Shown in pieces: positions 1 through 11,304 of a stretch of 64,000 nucleotides of DNA. The notes under the pieces are model-generated. The model worked only from the letters and a program-made list of their open reading frames with translations, was not told the DNA's origin and made no database searches. Within the stretch, counting starts at the first letter, position 1. Every line of letters starts with the position of its first letter. Made by a program: the position numbers and the translations under genes. The stretch is taken from contig CM066993.1 of assembly GCA_033977485.1 (NCBI GenBank), positions 28,076,001-28,140,000 of the forward strand, given 5' to 3'. The DNA is from Hydrangea macrophylla. Its lineage: Eukaryota; Streptophyta; Magnoliopsida; Cornales; Hydrangeaceae.

Positions 1-1211
1 TTTCTGCCCAAACGGTGCAGAATCAGGAAAAATACCATTAGACGAAAAACGTGCAGAATCACGTTTTACATGAGACACGCGGACAGAATGTTCAAATACA
101 AAGCCACGATTTTCTAATAATTTTCTAAAGTTTCTGCGACTGTGTGAATTACACAAAAACGAATTTCACATATATTTTCTAACAAACATGAATATTTTAC
201 CTATGGTTTTGATCAAACTAACGATTCATCTAACCCTTTCGAATACCCTAATGTCATGATCGCAAGGTCACACGAAGGGGAAATAAGCTATCTAAATTAC
301 TTCAACAATATCCATTACAAAGATTTAACCCTAACAATTAAATTAAATGCGTACGTACTAATAAAGTTACTCCCATATAAACATATACATACGTGTATAT
401 ATATATATATGAATACACAAAGTTTAACTCACCAAGTTTGGGTAAAAATCGATAACAACGAGCGCCCGCGAAATTACACGTGCCCACGAACTCGAGATCG
501 TTCCCCTTTTTCTCCCCTTTCTTCTCCTTCTTCTTCTTCTTTTCTTTTCTTCTCTCTCTCTCTCTCTCTCTCTCTCTTGGCGGCTGTGAAAAAGGGGGGT
601 TCACTTAACCCTATTATTATATTATAAATCCATATACATGATACCTAATATATTAGTATATTAACACACACCCACACATACTAACATACACACATCTACA
701 CACACGGCACACATTCACACACGTGCACTATGCTGATGCTTTAAGGTTTAATTTCAAAGATACTACTTATGGTATAAATACTCATACCAATTTTCATATA
801 CTAACCACATTAATAATACAATCAAATCATAGAAATACCAACTAATTGCTATAACTTTTTAAAATAAAACGGGGTATTACTTTATTCACACAGTCCCACT
901 CCATCTAAGTCTCACAATCGTAACTTTCCTACCTTTATTCAATTGGGAACCTTTTTAAATCATATAAATTTCAAACTTAAATTTAAATCAATTTAATAAA
1001 ACCTATGACTATAATATTTATATAACCAATATAAATTAATAACAATGTAACACCCAAATTAAATGAGCTCACTAATATTATAATCCGGTGCCTTCCAAAC
1101 TTAAAATTTTTTTAAACACGTGTCTTATCTAGGTACACTCATATATCATTGTTAACTGAAAATAATAATTAAAATAATTATTATACACTTAGAAATTTTA
1201 GGGTTGTTACA
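1..1211 (-). mobile_element. Element H: partial chromovirus-type LTR, cut by the window edge
   Basis: Read on the minus strand, the sequence begins TGTAACAACCCTAAAATTTC at 1211, a typical Tekay/Del chromovirus LTR start, and runs leftward out of the window. Next come AT-rich U3-like sequence, a TATA-like stretch near 615-640, a GA-rich leader (the minus strand of the TC run at 551-577) and a 5' splice-site-like GGTGAGTT near 425-440. This order matches the LTR of element E. It interrupts the pol remnant of element G at 1212. The 110 bases at the left edge resemble 7718-7830 of element J on the same strand although the two LTRs are read in opposite directions, so the assignment is moderate. 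Open frames here are low-complexity and not treated as genes. Confidence 0.5.
551..577. repeat. (TC)n microsatellite
   Basis: An uninterrupted TC dinucleotide run embedded in a pyrimidine-rich stretch (about 500-577). On the minus strand it is the GA-rich leader downstream of the presumed TATA box of element H. Elements E and I have comparable GA-rich leaders. Confidence 0.9.
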
Positions 1212-1218
1212 ATACCGA

Positions 1219-1512
1219 TTGTCATTGTCATCAGAGTTGGAACATGTACACAATGTATTTCACATATCGATGTTGAGATGGTGTATGTTAGATACGAATA
1301 AGATCGTAGTACCAGAACCATTACAGATTCAAGAAGACTTAACCTAAATAGAACATCTAGTAGAAATCTTGGATTAGAAAGAAGAACAAGTACTGAGAAC
1401 GAAGACAATTTCGATGGTAAAAATGCTATGACGAAGCCATACGGATGAAGAGGCTACATGGGAAAATGAGGAAGAAATGAAGAATGAGTATTCGCACCTG
1501 TTCGATGTATGA
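1219..1512 (+). pseudogene. Element G: decayed C-terminal end of chromovirus pol (chromodomain region)
   Basis: One plus-strand frame reads through [11 protein letters not shown], then EEATWENEEEMKNEYSHLF and a stop at 1510-1512. This is the usual C-terminal end of Tekay/Del-type polyproteins, where the integrase tail passes into a chromodomain of the form EATWE..EM...YPHLF. Three internal stops break the frame. Everything upstream, including the integrase core, is lost to element H at 1211. It lies directly before a polypurine tract and a TG-starting LTR, which fixes it as the 3' end of element G. It is not functional. Confidence 0.78.
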
Positions 1513-1540
1513 GGTATAAGTTTGGGGACAAACTTCCTTT

Positions 1541-1554
1541 TTGGAATGGAGAGT
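1541..1554 (+). other. Element G polypurine tract
   Basis: The purine-rich sequence TTGGAATGGAGAGT ends exactly where the LTR begins (TGTCACACCCG at 1555). In the reverse-transcription cycle the polypurine tract primes plus-strand DNA next to the 3' LTR. Confidence 0.6.
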
Positions 1555-1830
1555 TGTCACACCCGTTCCAAAATTTTATAAGTTTTATCATGCATATTTG
1601 GAATTGTGAGTTTATCAATAATAGTTGACAATGGTGTTGAGGTTGACTGTGAGTCAACGGTAAGGTGTTAGTAAGGACATGAGAATTCGGTAATCGAGAT
1701 TGCATTGGCATAAGTAAATGGCATTTGTGTGATTTAAATGTTATTTGACTTATCTGGTATTTCTTGAATAGTAATTTACCTGTGTGGAGTAAATTTCTGG
1801 TAGTTTGATCATATTTTAGATCATTGTGAA
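1555..1830 (+). repeat. Element G 3' LTR, first part
   Basis: The LTR begins TGTCACACCCGTTCC at 1555, directly after the pol end and polypurine tract. It is interrupted at 1830 by element A. The last five bases, GTGAA (1826-1830), are the target duplication of A and recur at 23827-23831. The LTR resumes at 23832, is cut again by element F at 25645 and ends in GTGACA at 33595. Reassembled, it is about 2.09 kb, a usual size for this lineage. Confidence 0.75.
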
Positions 1831-3168
1831 TGATCTTGTCAGAATCAAGATATAAAAGTATGCTTTACTTTATAAGGATTTATAGTGTGGAAGTAAAGGT
1901 CGAACCCACAGAGATTAAATTACTAAAGCACTTTAATTTTAAAATCTAAATCTAATTGATTAAGAAAACGGTAATTTGATTTTGATTTGGATTTTGATTT
2001 AAACTAAGAACGATAAAAGTAAATCTAAATTATGAAAGCAATTAAAAGTTGTTTTAAACTATATTTAGAGTGAACCTAGGATTGCAAATCCACCACTAGC
2101 TTTATAATAAGGGTATTTATGCATTCAATTAGCTTATTACGTTGGATGTTAATGGAGAATTGTAGCTACAAGCCCAATTCCTCCATCAAGAAGATAATTA
2201 TGATTCAAGCACCAACATAATTCATCTTTGGTTAGCACGGATTGTCTCACACTAAACTAGGGTTGCGACACAGTCTGTCTTTCCTAGGCAAGAACTATTC
2301 GGCTACTTGATATCACAATTCAAATAAGCACCATTACATGTAAATAATCCATGCAAGCACATCAAATATAGATCATTGAGCATATCACATTCAAAATAGA
2401 TCTAAAACAAGAATGAACTTTGAAAGTAACGATTTAATCAATAGAAGTACGATTTTATTTTAAAAATCCTCTAAACATGTAATAATCATCCGTATATAAT
2501 TAAACTAAGAAAAAAATATAAAATCACCATATTACTTGGCTAGGGTTTCATTGAAACCCTAGATCTAGGTTTAGTCGGCCATAGAATTGATGAATGGCAA
2601 GAGGTTAATGGAGGAGGCTATGGAAATCCTTGGTCTTCTTCTTCTTCTCCTTGCTTCTCTCTCTTCAATGGCTGTAGTTTGAGTTGTATAATATTGTGTA
2701 TATAGGTGTGTCTAATGTTGTGTCCCTAAAAATTTATTTATAATAGGCTATATATAGTCTTGGAGTAAGTTTGGAAATTTTCCTAAACCTATTTGCACTA
2801 AAACTGTTGTATATACATTTGGGACGTAATTAGGTAGCTTCGCTTGCGTGGGGATCTTCAGTACCTTGAAATACGCATTTTCACTTTTTTACATATGTCG
2901 CGCGAGCGGGCTGCGCGATCGCGATTTTGGGGTCTCGCGCGAGCGGGCCGCGCAAGCGAGGTTCCGATAAGTCGAGCGAGCGGGCCGCATGTGCGAGGTG
3001 CCTTTTTTGCTTCTTTTCTTCTGCTTTTTCACCCCATTTAGCCTAAAATCTTTACTTTCTTCCAAGTCCTGACATAAAACAGAAAACAAAATAAAAATTC
3101 ACACAGGATGAAACGTGCTAACAAATGTGAATTAAGGCGTGTAATTAGGACTTGTTCACTCCCGATCA
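1831..3168 (-). repeat. Element A 3' LTR
   Basis: This is the left-hand copy of the LTR. On the minus strand U3 begins at 3168, a GC-rich array lies at about 2896-2998, a TATA box (GACTATATATAGCC) at about 2748-2759, and the LTR ends TGACAAGATCA at 1831. The conserved phrase CTCTGTGGGTTCGACC near the R/U5 end also occurs in the LTR of B. Confidence 0.85.
2896..2998. repeat. GC-rich CpG array in the U3 of element A
   Basis: Three degenerate copies of a CGCGCGAGCGGGCCGCGC-like unit lie in otherwise AT-rich sequence, about 140-250 bp upstream of the minus-strand TATA box. The same array is in the other LTR at about 23550-23652. Related blocks lie in the internal regions of A (18897-19150) and B (44812-44965, 46627-46662). 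Confidence 0.8.
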
Positions 3169-3180
3169 CACCCCCAAACC
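3169..3180 (-). other. Element A polypurine tract
   Basis: On the minus strand GGTTTGGGGGTG directly precedes the 3' LTR. Element B has the equivalent GTTTGGGGGTG at 42590-42601. The same phrase recurs inside A near 4950-4970 (reading GGTTTGGGGGTATGC), so there may be more than one priming tract. Confidence 0.7.
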
Positions 3181-3500
3181 AACATTTTTCTAGTCCTCGA
3201 GCAAAAGAAAATACATAACATAAAATAAAACTACTAATAAAAACTACTCCATTTTCGCATAGATCACGATTGCATTTAGCGTATGCAATAATCCATTTAA
3301 ACCTCTAGGTGTCCCTAGTCGGACGAGTGAAGTCTCGTGAGAGTTCTCGTCAACAAGTCACCTACAACCATCTTTATTTCATTATATATTTAAAAAGTTT
3401 TATTAAAAACAAAAAACATAACAGGCAATACTCCTTATTATAAAACAATGATTTGAAATAGAATCACGAACAAGAAGAAACGGAACCAAACGTCTACCTG

Positions 3501-3503
<3 letters not shown>

Positions 3504-3545
<42 letters not shown>
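3504..3545. repeat. Poly(A) tract of about 42 bases
   Basis: A homopolymer adenine run inside A. The aligned position in B (near 42925) reads catgaaaaatatt, so this is a local expansion. Exact length in raw data is uncertain because homopolymers are error-prone. Confidence 0.85.
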
Positions 3546-3546
<1 letters not shown>

Positions 3547-6500
3547 AATCCCAAGCACATGCATCGCATAAATCAATAGAGTTTCTCATAAAATTGCATA
3601 TGTGTGATGTGGTAGTCAAATGAGCATGCGCTTGTCATGAACTTGGAATATAACTCGGATAACCATCCAACTATGCTTTGACTACGAATCTCACAATGTT
3701 AATTACACTGTCAAATGAAACACTTAGAAATAGGTATAATCTCTCTAATATATGGGAGCAAAGGAAATATATTTTCAAAACGAGAAATGCTCACATATGA
3801 CTCGAAAAAGACGCATGACATGAAAGAACAGTAATCTCATGGATAGAACGCCAACAGTCAAGAAAAATTAATCGTTACCATGTTTTAATCCCCCTCCCAT
3901 CGTTTACATATCCAAACCATGTTTTCTGGGATCAAATAAGACTTTTCAAGGGTTGTAGCGTGGCTTGGGCAATGAAAAAAAGATAGAAATGATTCATTAG
4001 GTAGTTTTAGAATGGTGTTATAAGGCCGGTTCGATTTCTTTCATCATATCTTCTACCAACTTTCATCTTTTCATTCTATTCTTTTCATTTTCTTTTTATT
4101 TCTTCCTCTTCTTTTCTTCTTTTTTTTTCTTTTTTTTTCAACTTTTTTTTTCTTCATTGCTTTAGAACGAATAATTCATCTTCAAAGTACAAGGTAACTG
4201 CCCCAATAGCATCTTATTTTCTTCTTCTTCTAAAACGACACATCGCCTTATCACCACTAAAAGTTGATCAATCTTTCAGTGATGAACTCCAAGTTGGCCA
4301 TGTTGGAGCCAAAAAAAAAAGATAATGGTGATTAAAGAAAAAGGGCATTTTAACAGCTCAAAGGGGCGAACTAAGGAAATTTCATCATTTATCGGTCGGT
4401 AGTAACCAAAGAGGGCCTACCATCATTTCCTATGGTCATATGGTTCTTCAATGTTTATGACGGAAGATTATTTAGCATGGTAACAAATACTTTAACTTGA
4501 CTATCAACTAAAACAAGAATAATAAGACTAAACAACGAGTTAATGAGCTATTTCAATGGAATTCGACAAACACAAGATGTATTACAACCCTCTAAAAAGA
4601 AATGGTAGGCTCAAAAACTCACTGGGTCTAGTCTCCACCATGTGTTATATAGAGGTCCGCATCATATTAAAGTTCACATCAAACATGTATTCAAGTGACT
4701 ACGTACAGTGCATACCTTTGGGTGCAAATCTATGATATAAAACTACGATTCGAACGATATATAACCTAAAACGTTGCATTATGACTTTAGCAAATGTTTA
4801 ATCACATCTCACTTGTTTACCATTCTTTAACAATCAAAATTATAAATCAAGAAGTATCGACTCGAGATTGCAAAAATGTTGGTAACATCATTTATTTAAG
4901 CACAAGTATCAAATTTTTTTTGAAAAAATGGGCATAAATGTGAGTGCATACCCCCAAACCTAAACCTTTTATTGTCCCCAATAAAATAATAAAATGAAAG
5001 AAAAGAGAGTACATAAGGAAGGAACGATATTACCTCGATCTTGACAATCACAAATAGGTGAATGTATATAAATATGGAATGAAAGTTCAATCATGCTCCA
5101 AGTGAAGACACTAATTCACCTTTGAATACTTGACAATAGAAAATAAACAAACAGAATAAAAATAGAAAAAGGAAAGAAATGGATATATAAAATACAGACT
5201 GTGGTGTACATGTTCTCTTTTTTTTAATAGAAACTAAATTATAACAAAAGACTTAAAGAAAACATGAAAAAAGGAAACTACAAAAACTGTAATATTTTAG
5301 AATTTTTAATTAAGGGGGGATAATTTTGTCTTTCCTGTTGTGGACCCTTATTTTATTTGATTGTATTTTTAATTCCAGAGCATGAATAAATTATTTAATG
5401 TGGGTATGTTTATTTAATTTCGGGGTTACACCGTTGGGTCAGACTGTCCGTGGGAACACCAAACAGTTATTTTTTTGGAGCATACAAGAGAGTGGGTCCC
5501 ACCCCACTCCCCTATTGCCAGCCAAACTTCTTCCACTACCTCATTCACGTTGGTTTTTCTCTTCTCCTTCTTTTCTTATTCTTCTTCTCCTTCCAAGAGA
5601 CAATAATCTCCATAGTTTTTCTTCTCCTTCAGACTTCATTCTTCAAGCTTCAAGGGATCATTGGAGAAGATCATTTTCAAGCTTCTATTCACCTCTAGAG
5701 CTTGCTTCTAAATGGAAGAACAATCTCTTCATTTCTTTAATAATCTAGGGTTTACTAATTTCTAGTTTCCCTTCTAATCTTGGGTTTCTCTTACTTAGTG
5801 TGACTTCCATGGAGCCTTTTTGGTGCCTCTAACATCGATAGGGCTTGAGGTTCTTATTTGGTAAGCATTCTAGGAAACCCCCAAATTCTAGGGTTTCACT
5901 AGATTTCAAAATTTTGGATTTTTATTGAACTTCTCTTCTCTTTTATAGCTTCCTCGGAGTACATAGAGTTTCCCTTTCATATCCTAACCATTTCTATGGA
6001 GGATTTCTAGTGTGGGTAAGTTTTTCCAATCTCTAACAACCTAGGGTTTGCTAGTTTCATGATTTCTATCCTAACCTTGGGTTGTTCTTGATTAGTGGTG
6101 TATACTTGAAGCATTCTTCAAGATCTTAGCACAAGCATTGAAGTTATTTTGGATTTGCTTAGCTCTCTTGAGTTGCCATTGAATTTTGGAAGCTAAGCTT
6201 TGAGGTAGATTTACATTGTTGATTTTCCATATGTTATGCTTGTCTAAGGTGATTTGTGTTCATTAACATGCTAAGAGAATTACTTAGACACATGCATTAG
6301 ATTTTCCCCAAAGTTGTAATGTTAGGGTTATTAGCCTAAATGTGAATCATAGTCCTTGGTTGTATAAGTTGAAAATTTGGGGTGTTAAATGTAATTAGAG
6401 TAATGTAGGAGAATAATATGGACACATGCATTACTTTTCCCCAAAGTTGTAAATTTAGAGTTGTATGCCAAATTATGACTTACATGCTTTGGTTGTACTA

Positions 6501-8609
6501 TAGTTGATTATGTGATGTAGGATGCTCCCTTTATGTGTAAAAGCATGCTAGGACGTTAGTATAGAAATCCTTGCTAGGAATGTTTAATTAAGAAATTTAA
6601 CTACATTCTTTGAGACTCTTGATATCATGTCTAATGGACAGGAATTATTGCTTTATTTATTGTAGTGGATCATCCATAATGTCATTTTAAACATTACATG
6701 CATTGAGGCCTAATCGGCAAGCATTTATGTATCACGACATAAATGTTTCATTTGAAAAAGAGAGAAAAACCCCATGTGAGGGAATTTGATTTAAGAAAAT
6801 TCGGATATGGGTTGTGATGTGAGACAGGGAGAATGACCCTTAGAAACATTCAAACTCCAACTATATTCGGGTAGCTCCCGGATACTCCATGCGTGGGTGG
6901 CTCATTGTCCGGTAACGAGAGAGAGATGTGCATATATCACGCATAGCCGTGAGGCTCTAATCATTTCATGGTAGCCGTGGTGGCGATGCATTGCACCTCA
7001 TTTTATTTTAGTCATGGATAGCATATAGACTTGTTACAATGTTTTCTATGAGCCGTTGTTCTCATAAAAATGACAAAATATTTTTCAGGTGGACTTGATA
7101 AGGGCAAAGAGCACTTATGGCTCGACGCATAGAAGTTGATGCATATTGTTTCTCATTGAAGATTCATGCTTAGATATGTACATGGATAGTTCCCATGTGA
7201 ACTTTGGACTTTTGAGAAGTTTGTAATAGTTTTATGCTCTAAAAAGAGAATTATTATATTAGTTTCACTACAAAACTTCTTAAGTTTAGACTTCCATATT
7301 TTGTCATTTGGGAAGCGTTATTGTAATTGGGTGGACAAGTGTTAGTCCATACTTTTCATGTTTGTGGGATTAGTTGTCTTATGTAATTATGTTTCCGAAT
7401 GTGAAAATACACGTGTGTGTGTGTGTGTGTGTGTTTAGAGTACCTTCCCTCTGTCTCTCTTCCTATCTCTCCCTAAATCTCTCTCCCAATCTCTCCCTCT
7501 CCCCTTATTCTTCTCTTTATCTCTTTCACTTCTCGTTTTTAATAAATTTTGAGTGCATGAGGTTCCGTTTGGTTTAGGCTCATATTGTATGTTGTTTAGA
7601 ACTTGTTTAGTCATGTATTGATGTTTAAACTTGAGGATTTAGCATAATTGGAGACATTACATAATGCTGTCAAAGTGCTGTCAAGTTGCTGTCAAAAAAA
7701 CAAGCTGCTACTGTTTTTTTATTTTCTGCCCAAATGGTACGGAATTGGAAAAAATACTATTTGACAAAGGTTGTGTCGAATCACGTTTTACATGGACTTG
7801 CGTGGGCCAAATGTGAAAATTTCAAAGTCATAGTTTGTCACGCCCCGAAGTACCAAAAATATGGAAAAATAAATTTCCTTTATGGGTTCGTAGACACGTA
7901 AGTGGTTGTGAGTGTCACCTGATTGTCCAAACATGCTTATAACAATAATGTGATATGGGAAAGTGACTAAGTTCAGCGAAAGCAGAAATTTAAAACATCC
8001 AAGTCTTACATCAGTAGTATATTACAGGCCAAAAAGATATCCAAAAGATACATATTACAAGACCAGCTAAACTATTACATCACTAACATAATAATAACAG
8101 AACTATAATAAAAGAAAAGCTCCAAAGACTTCAGCTGGTGAAACTGTAGCCTTCCTCGTAGTAATCTTCACCAGCATAGTCTTCAGTAGTAAAGTCAGCA
8201 TCTTGATAGCGGTCAGCTTCGTCTGGACCTGCAAAGGCTGGACGTGGAAGGTCCAGCGGCAAGAAAAGCCGTTAGCGATTAAGCTAAGTGAGGGTCCCCT
8301 TAAGGTTACCAACACTTAAGGTAATATATTCTTCATCTCTTCTTATTTCTCGAAATCATATCTCGTTCATCATTTCTTATTCTCGATACTATGCCTTGTT
8401 CGTCTTTTCTCATTCTCAAAACCATGTCTTATTTAAACCCAATCATTCCCTTTGAAACTTAACCCAGAACTGAACTGACCAATGACATTGACTGAAAGAA
8501 GACTTAACTCCAAACGCATTTACTGGTCAAGAAAGAACAACACTCAACAATGAATAGTTAACTGTCGCCCAAATGGCATAAGTGTGCGGGACATTAACAA
8601 TCTCTTGGT

Positions 8610-8868
8610 CGAACACGTCATGCCGATCCTCAGGTCGCCCACACGTTACCGAACACGTCATGCCGATCCTCAGACTAAGGGTACGGGAAATTAATAATCA
8701 CTTGGACGAACACGTCATGCCGATCCTCAGGTCACCCGAACATAACCGAACACGTCATGCCGATCCTCAGTCCAAGGGTGCGGAAAACTAATCAACAACT
8801 TGATCGAACACGTCACGACGATCCTCAGGTCATCCGCACTTGACCGAACACGTCATGCCGATCCTCAG
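8610..8868. repeat. Six copies of a 24-bp unit in the R/U5 of element I (left LTR)
   Basis: The unit CGAACACGTCATGCCGATCC plus TCAG occurs six times with spacers of about 17-40 bp. One copy has ACGACG in place of ATGCCG. The unit contains ACACGTCA, an ACGT-core sequence like those bound by plant bZIP factors. The same array is in the right LTR at 16122-16380, where one copy has changed. Confidence 0.9.
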
Positions 8869-9616
8869 ATCAAGGAACAAAACATAACTCACCAATCGAC
8901 TCCATGGAATAATCGAGAGACCAACTTTGCAAGAATTATCCAAACACGACACAAAAGTTCACGAATCAACTTTGACCAGTAGACACACGACTAGAAACGA
9001 GGCCCAATGTCCCTTATTCACATTAAATCTGTTATCGAAGGTTTTATCATTATTTTACGCGTTCGCACGTTTCGTAGTTTAGTTCATTAATATCATCCAT
9101 TTATAACCGTTAATATTTCGCTATACGTCCGACATTCCGTTTTCCTCTCAATATACTTACGATGGAAACTTTCCCGATTACTTATTAACGCAATAATCGT
9201 GCCATACAATATACTTATAGTTTGGGTATGAACTTTCAACGGTCATTAGAATATATTCATAACAATAGAAAACATAGCACGTAGCTCATGGATTTATAAC
9301 GTGAATTTAATACCAATAAACACATAGACGAAACCCTTAACATACTCATCTACGCGATAGCACTACCATAGCACGAGACTTTCATAACAACACATGTACC
9401 GGAAAACTAGCATCAACAATCAACACCATGCATAAACAAAACATTATACAAAAAGTTGTACAATCTGCCAAGATACATTTTCACTGTGTTGACTGAATTA
9501 ACATGATTTATTTGGGCATGATAAATTGCTTTGTAGATCAAACTCAAAACTAAAACATTGTATATAATAGGAATATCTTCATGTACAAAAAAATCTAGCT
9601 TCAATTACATTTTTGA

Positions 9617-10260
9617 GCTACTCAAACTATTTATTTTACAAGACATTTCTTATATCTCGGACTGTTCTGTCCCAGATTTATAGTACTGCATTATACGTGA
9701 ATTTCACCTATGAAGGAGGGGTTTTTAGACTGATCTATAGAAGGGTAATTTGTAGATATATGAGATACCTTTCTCCATAAAAAACATAGCTTAATTCTCA
9801 TTTTTGAGCTGCACAAAACATTCATTTTACTAAACTATGTTCTGCTGAGAGTTTCAGTTTCTCAGATTTATAACTCTGCGTTGTACATGCATTTCACCCA
9901 TGAAGGAGTGATTTCTAGACTGAGCTATATAAGAGGTATTTGTAGATATATGAGTTCGGTTTTACCACAAAAAACCCTTGCTTAATTCGGATTTTTGAGC
10001 TGCATAAAACATTCATTTTACTAAACTATGTTCTGCTGAGAGTTTCTGTTTTCCCAGGTTTATAACACTGCGTTGTACATGCATTTCACCCATGAAGGAG
10101 TGATTTCTAGACTGAGCTATAGAAGATTTATTTGTAGATAAATGAGTTAGCTTGTACCACAAAAACACCTAGCTTAATTCGGATTTTTGAGCTGCACAAA
10201 ACATTCATTTTACTAAACTATGTTCTGCTGAGAGTTTCAATTTCTCAGATTTATGGATTT
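9617..10260. repeat. 191-bp tandem repeat in the LTR of element I (left copy)
   Basis: Units start at 9617, 9808, 9999 and 10191, a period of 191-192 bp, with the last truncated. Each contains the phrases TGAGCTGCACAAAACATTCA, TGTTCTGCTGAGAGTTTC and CATGAAGGAGTGATTTCTAG. The block is repeated in the right LTR at about 17129-17772. It lies downstream of the TATA box, so it should be transcribed. Confidence 0.9.
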
Positions 10261-10550
10261 GTCTTGCATGTCATGAAAACTTCAACACATCAACATCAAA
10301 CTTCTACTAAACATTAGTACATATTATATGGGTTCTAAATTGAGTTAGATTACTCACAACAACTTGAAACTAAGCTTGGATTGTTGATTTGAGCTTGATG
10401 GAGCTTGAACTCAACTTCACTAGTGAACTTCTTCTCCTTCTAACTTTCTATTTCTTCTCTCTTTTTCTCATGAACCACCCAAGTCCTAATTTTCTCTCCA
10501 AAAATTCAGATTGTGATCTAACTAAGAGAGTGTAGTTTGTGCATGTGCTT

Positions 10551-10560
10551 GTTTATATAG
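10551..10560 (-). promoter_or_regulatory. TATA box of element I (3' LTR copy)
   Basis: CTATATAAAC on the minus strand, followed by a GA-rich leader. The copy in the 5' LTR, which would drive the element, is at 18063-18072. Confidence 0.6.
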
Positions 10561-10566
10561 AATTTC

Positions 10567-10672
10567 CATGTGCTAGGTGTCCTTTGCATGTTGCATGCTT
10601 AGGACATGTGTCCATTAAGTGGACATGTGTCCAAGAGGGTGGCATGTGGTTGCCACATGGCCGACCATGTGG
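10567..10672. promoter_or_regulatory. CATGTG/CACATG motif cluster upstream of the TATA box of element I
   Basis: About six E-box-like CATGTG or CACATG motifs occur in roughly 105 bp, two of them inside GGACATGTGTCC. They lie immediately upstream of the minus-strand TATA box. The other LTR has the same cluster at about 18079-18184. Plant bHLH factors of the MYC type bind CACATG; binding here is inference. Confidence 0.6.
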
Positions 10673-10965
10673 GCCCACCTCAGGTTGTGTGCCACTTCCT
10701 CAGTTTACGTGCAAAAGTTCCTCAGTATGCGTGTCAGTCTCGAATTACGTACAAATTGGTAATATTTCTAATGTCCGGGTCCGGGTACGAGACTAAGTTA
10801 AATCTTATTATGGTCGAGTCGGTATGGTTACTACAGTCTATATGGTAATACTACAACACGTCCATACCGTCACGTAATTAAAATAAAAATATAATAATAT
10901 AGTGGGTCCAATACAGAAATTAGAAAAAGCTGATATTATAATGACAGAAAATTACAGGTGTTACA

Positions 10966-10978
10966 TCTTCCACCACTT
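10966..10978 (-). other. Element I polypurine tract
   Basis: On the minus strand AAGTGGTGGAAGA directly precedes the LTR start. It follows TTTCGAGGACGAAATCC, the phrase also seen before the 3' LTR of element E (GAGTGGTGGATGA at 62222-62234). Confidence 0.7.
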
Positions 10979-10979
10979 A

Positions 10980-11303
10980 CTAAAGGATTTCGTCCTCGAA
11001 ATCAGAGCTTATCCAGGTACAAAACAGAAAAGGATATTTCTCTCGCATCTCTGACTCCATTTCCCACGAAGCTTCTCTTTCGTCATGATGATTCCATTGA
11101 ACTTTCACCAATGGGATCTCCTTGTTCCTCAGCTTCTTGGTTTCTCGACCCAAAATCATGATGGGTTTCTCTGTGTAAGACACGTTATTCGCCTCAATGT
11201 CCTTGAAGTCGATTGCATGTGGTGTCGCACCCTGATGATACTCCTTCAACAGACTGATGTGAAAAATATTGCGAATACCTGACAACCTTAGTGGCAACAT
11301 CAC
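10980..11303 (-). pseudogene. Element I: residual C-terminal end of chromovirus pol
   Basis: A 107-residue frame matches the end of E pol: a NIFHISLL segment, then [15 protein letters not shown] and EASWEMESEMREKYPFLF. These are the integrase tail and chromodomain region, which in the family helps direct integration to chromatin. Everything N-terminal to about residue 1390 of a full polyprotein is missing, so it cannot act alone. The frame overruns the usual pol stop by about 17 residues. Upstream (11305-11400) lies a relic of a second PPT/LTR junction, so this piece was joined by recombination. Confidence 0.8.
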
Positions 11304-11304
11304 T

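Larger units (their letters stand above)
3169..5287 (-). other. Element A internal non-coding region, 3' part
   Basis: This is AT-rich sequence between the PPT and the insertion point of J with no coding signal on either strand. It holds a run of about 42 adenines at 3504-3545 (element B has only a short A run here), a TC/T-rich tract at 4060-4160 and a second PPT-like phrase near 4955. The block aligns throughout with 42590-44760 of element B, which shows it is a retained part of the element. Confidence 0.7.
7836..10965 (-). repeat. Element I 3' LTR
   Basis: This is the left copy, 3130 bp. Reading on the minus strand from 10965: U3 with a CATGTG-motif cluster, TATA box CTATATAAAC at 10551-10560, a GA-rich leader, splice-donor-like TTGTGAGTAATC near 10350, a 191-bp tandem repeat, a 24-bp repeat array, then the GGGGCGTGACA end. 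U3 is only about 0.4 kb, so R plus U5 would be about 2.7 kb. Frames at 8103-8315, 8582-8982 and 9413-9604 are repeat translations without gene character. Confidence 0.85.

Noticed and set aside
338..627. Overlapping frames on both strands near the window start
   Set aside because: Produced by the TC/GA repeat. Both are low-complexity and lie in an LTR.
2844..3089. Overlapping Arg-rich frames on both strands
   Set aside because: They arise from the GC-rich array and adjacent LTR sequence; similar frames appear at each array.
8582..8982. Regularly spaced 24-bp repeats resembling a CRISPR array, with open frames across them
   Set aside because: Spacers are partly similar to each other and the same array sits in both LTRs of element I. 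It is a plant LTR sub-repeat; the frames simply translate the repeats.
9617..10260. Centromeric satellite
   Set aside because: Only three and a half units, confined to the LTRs of element I and identical in position in both LTRs.
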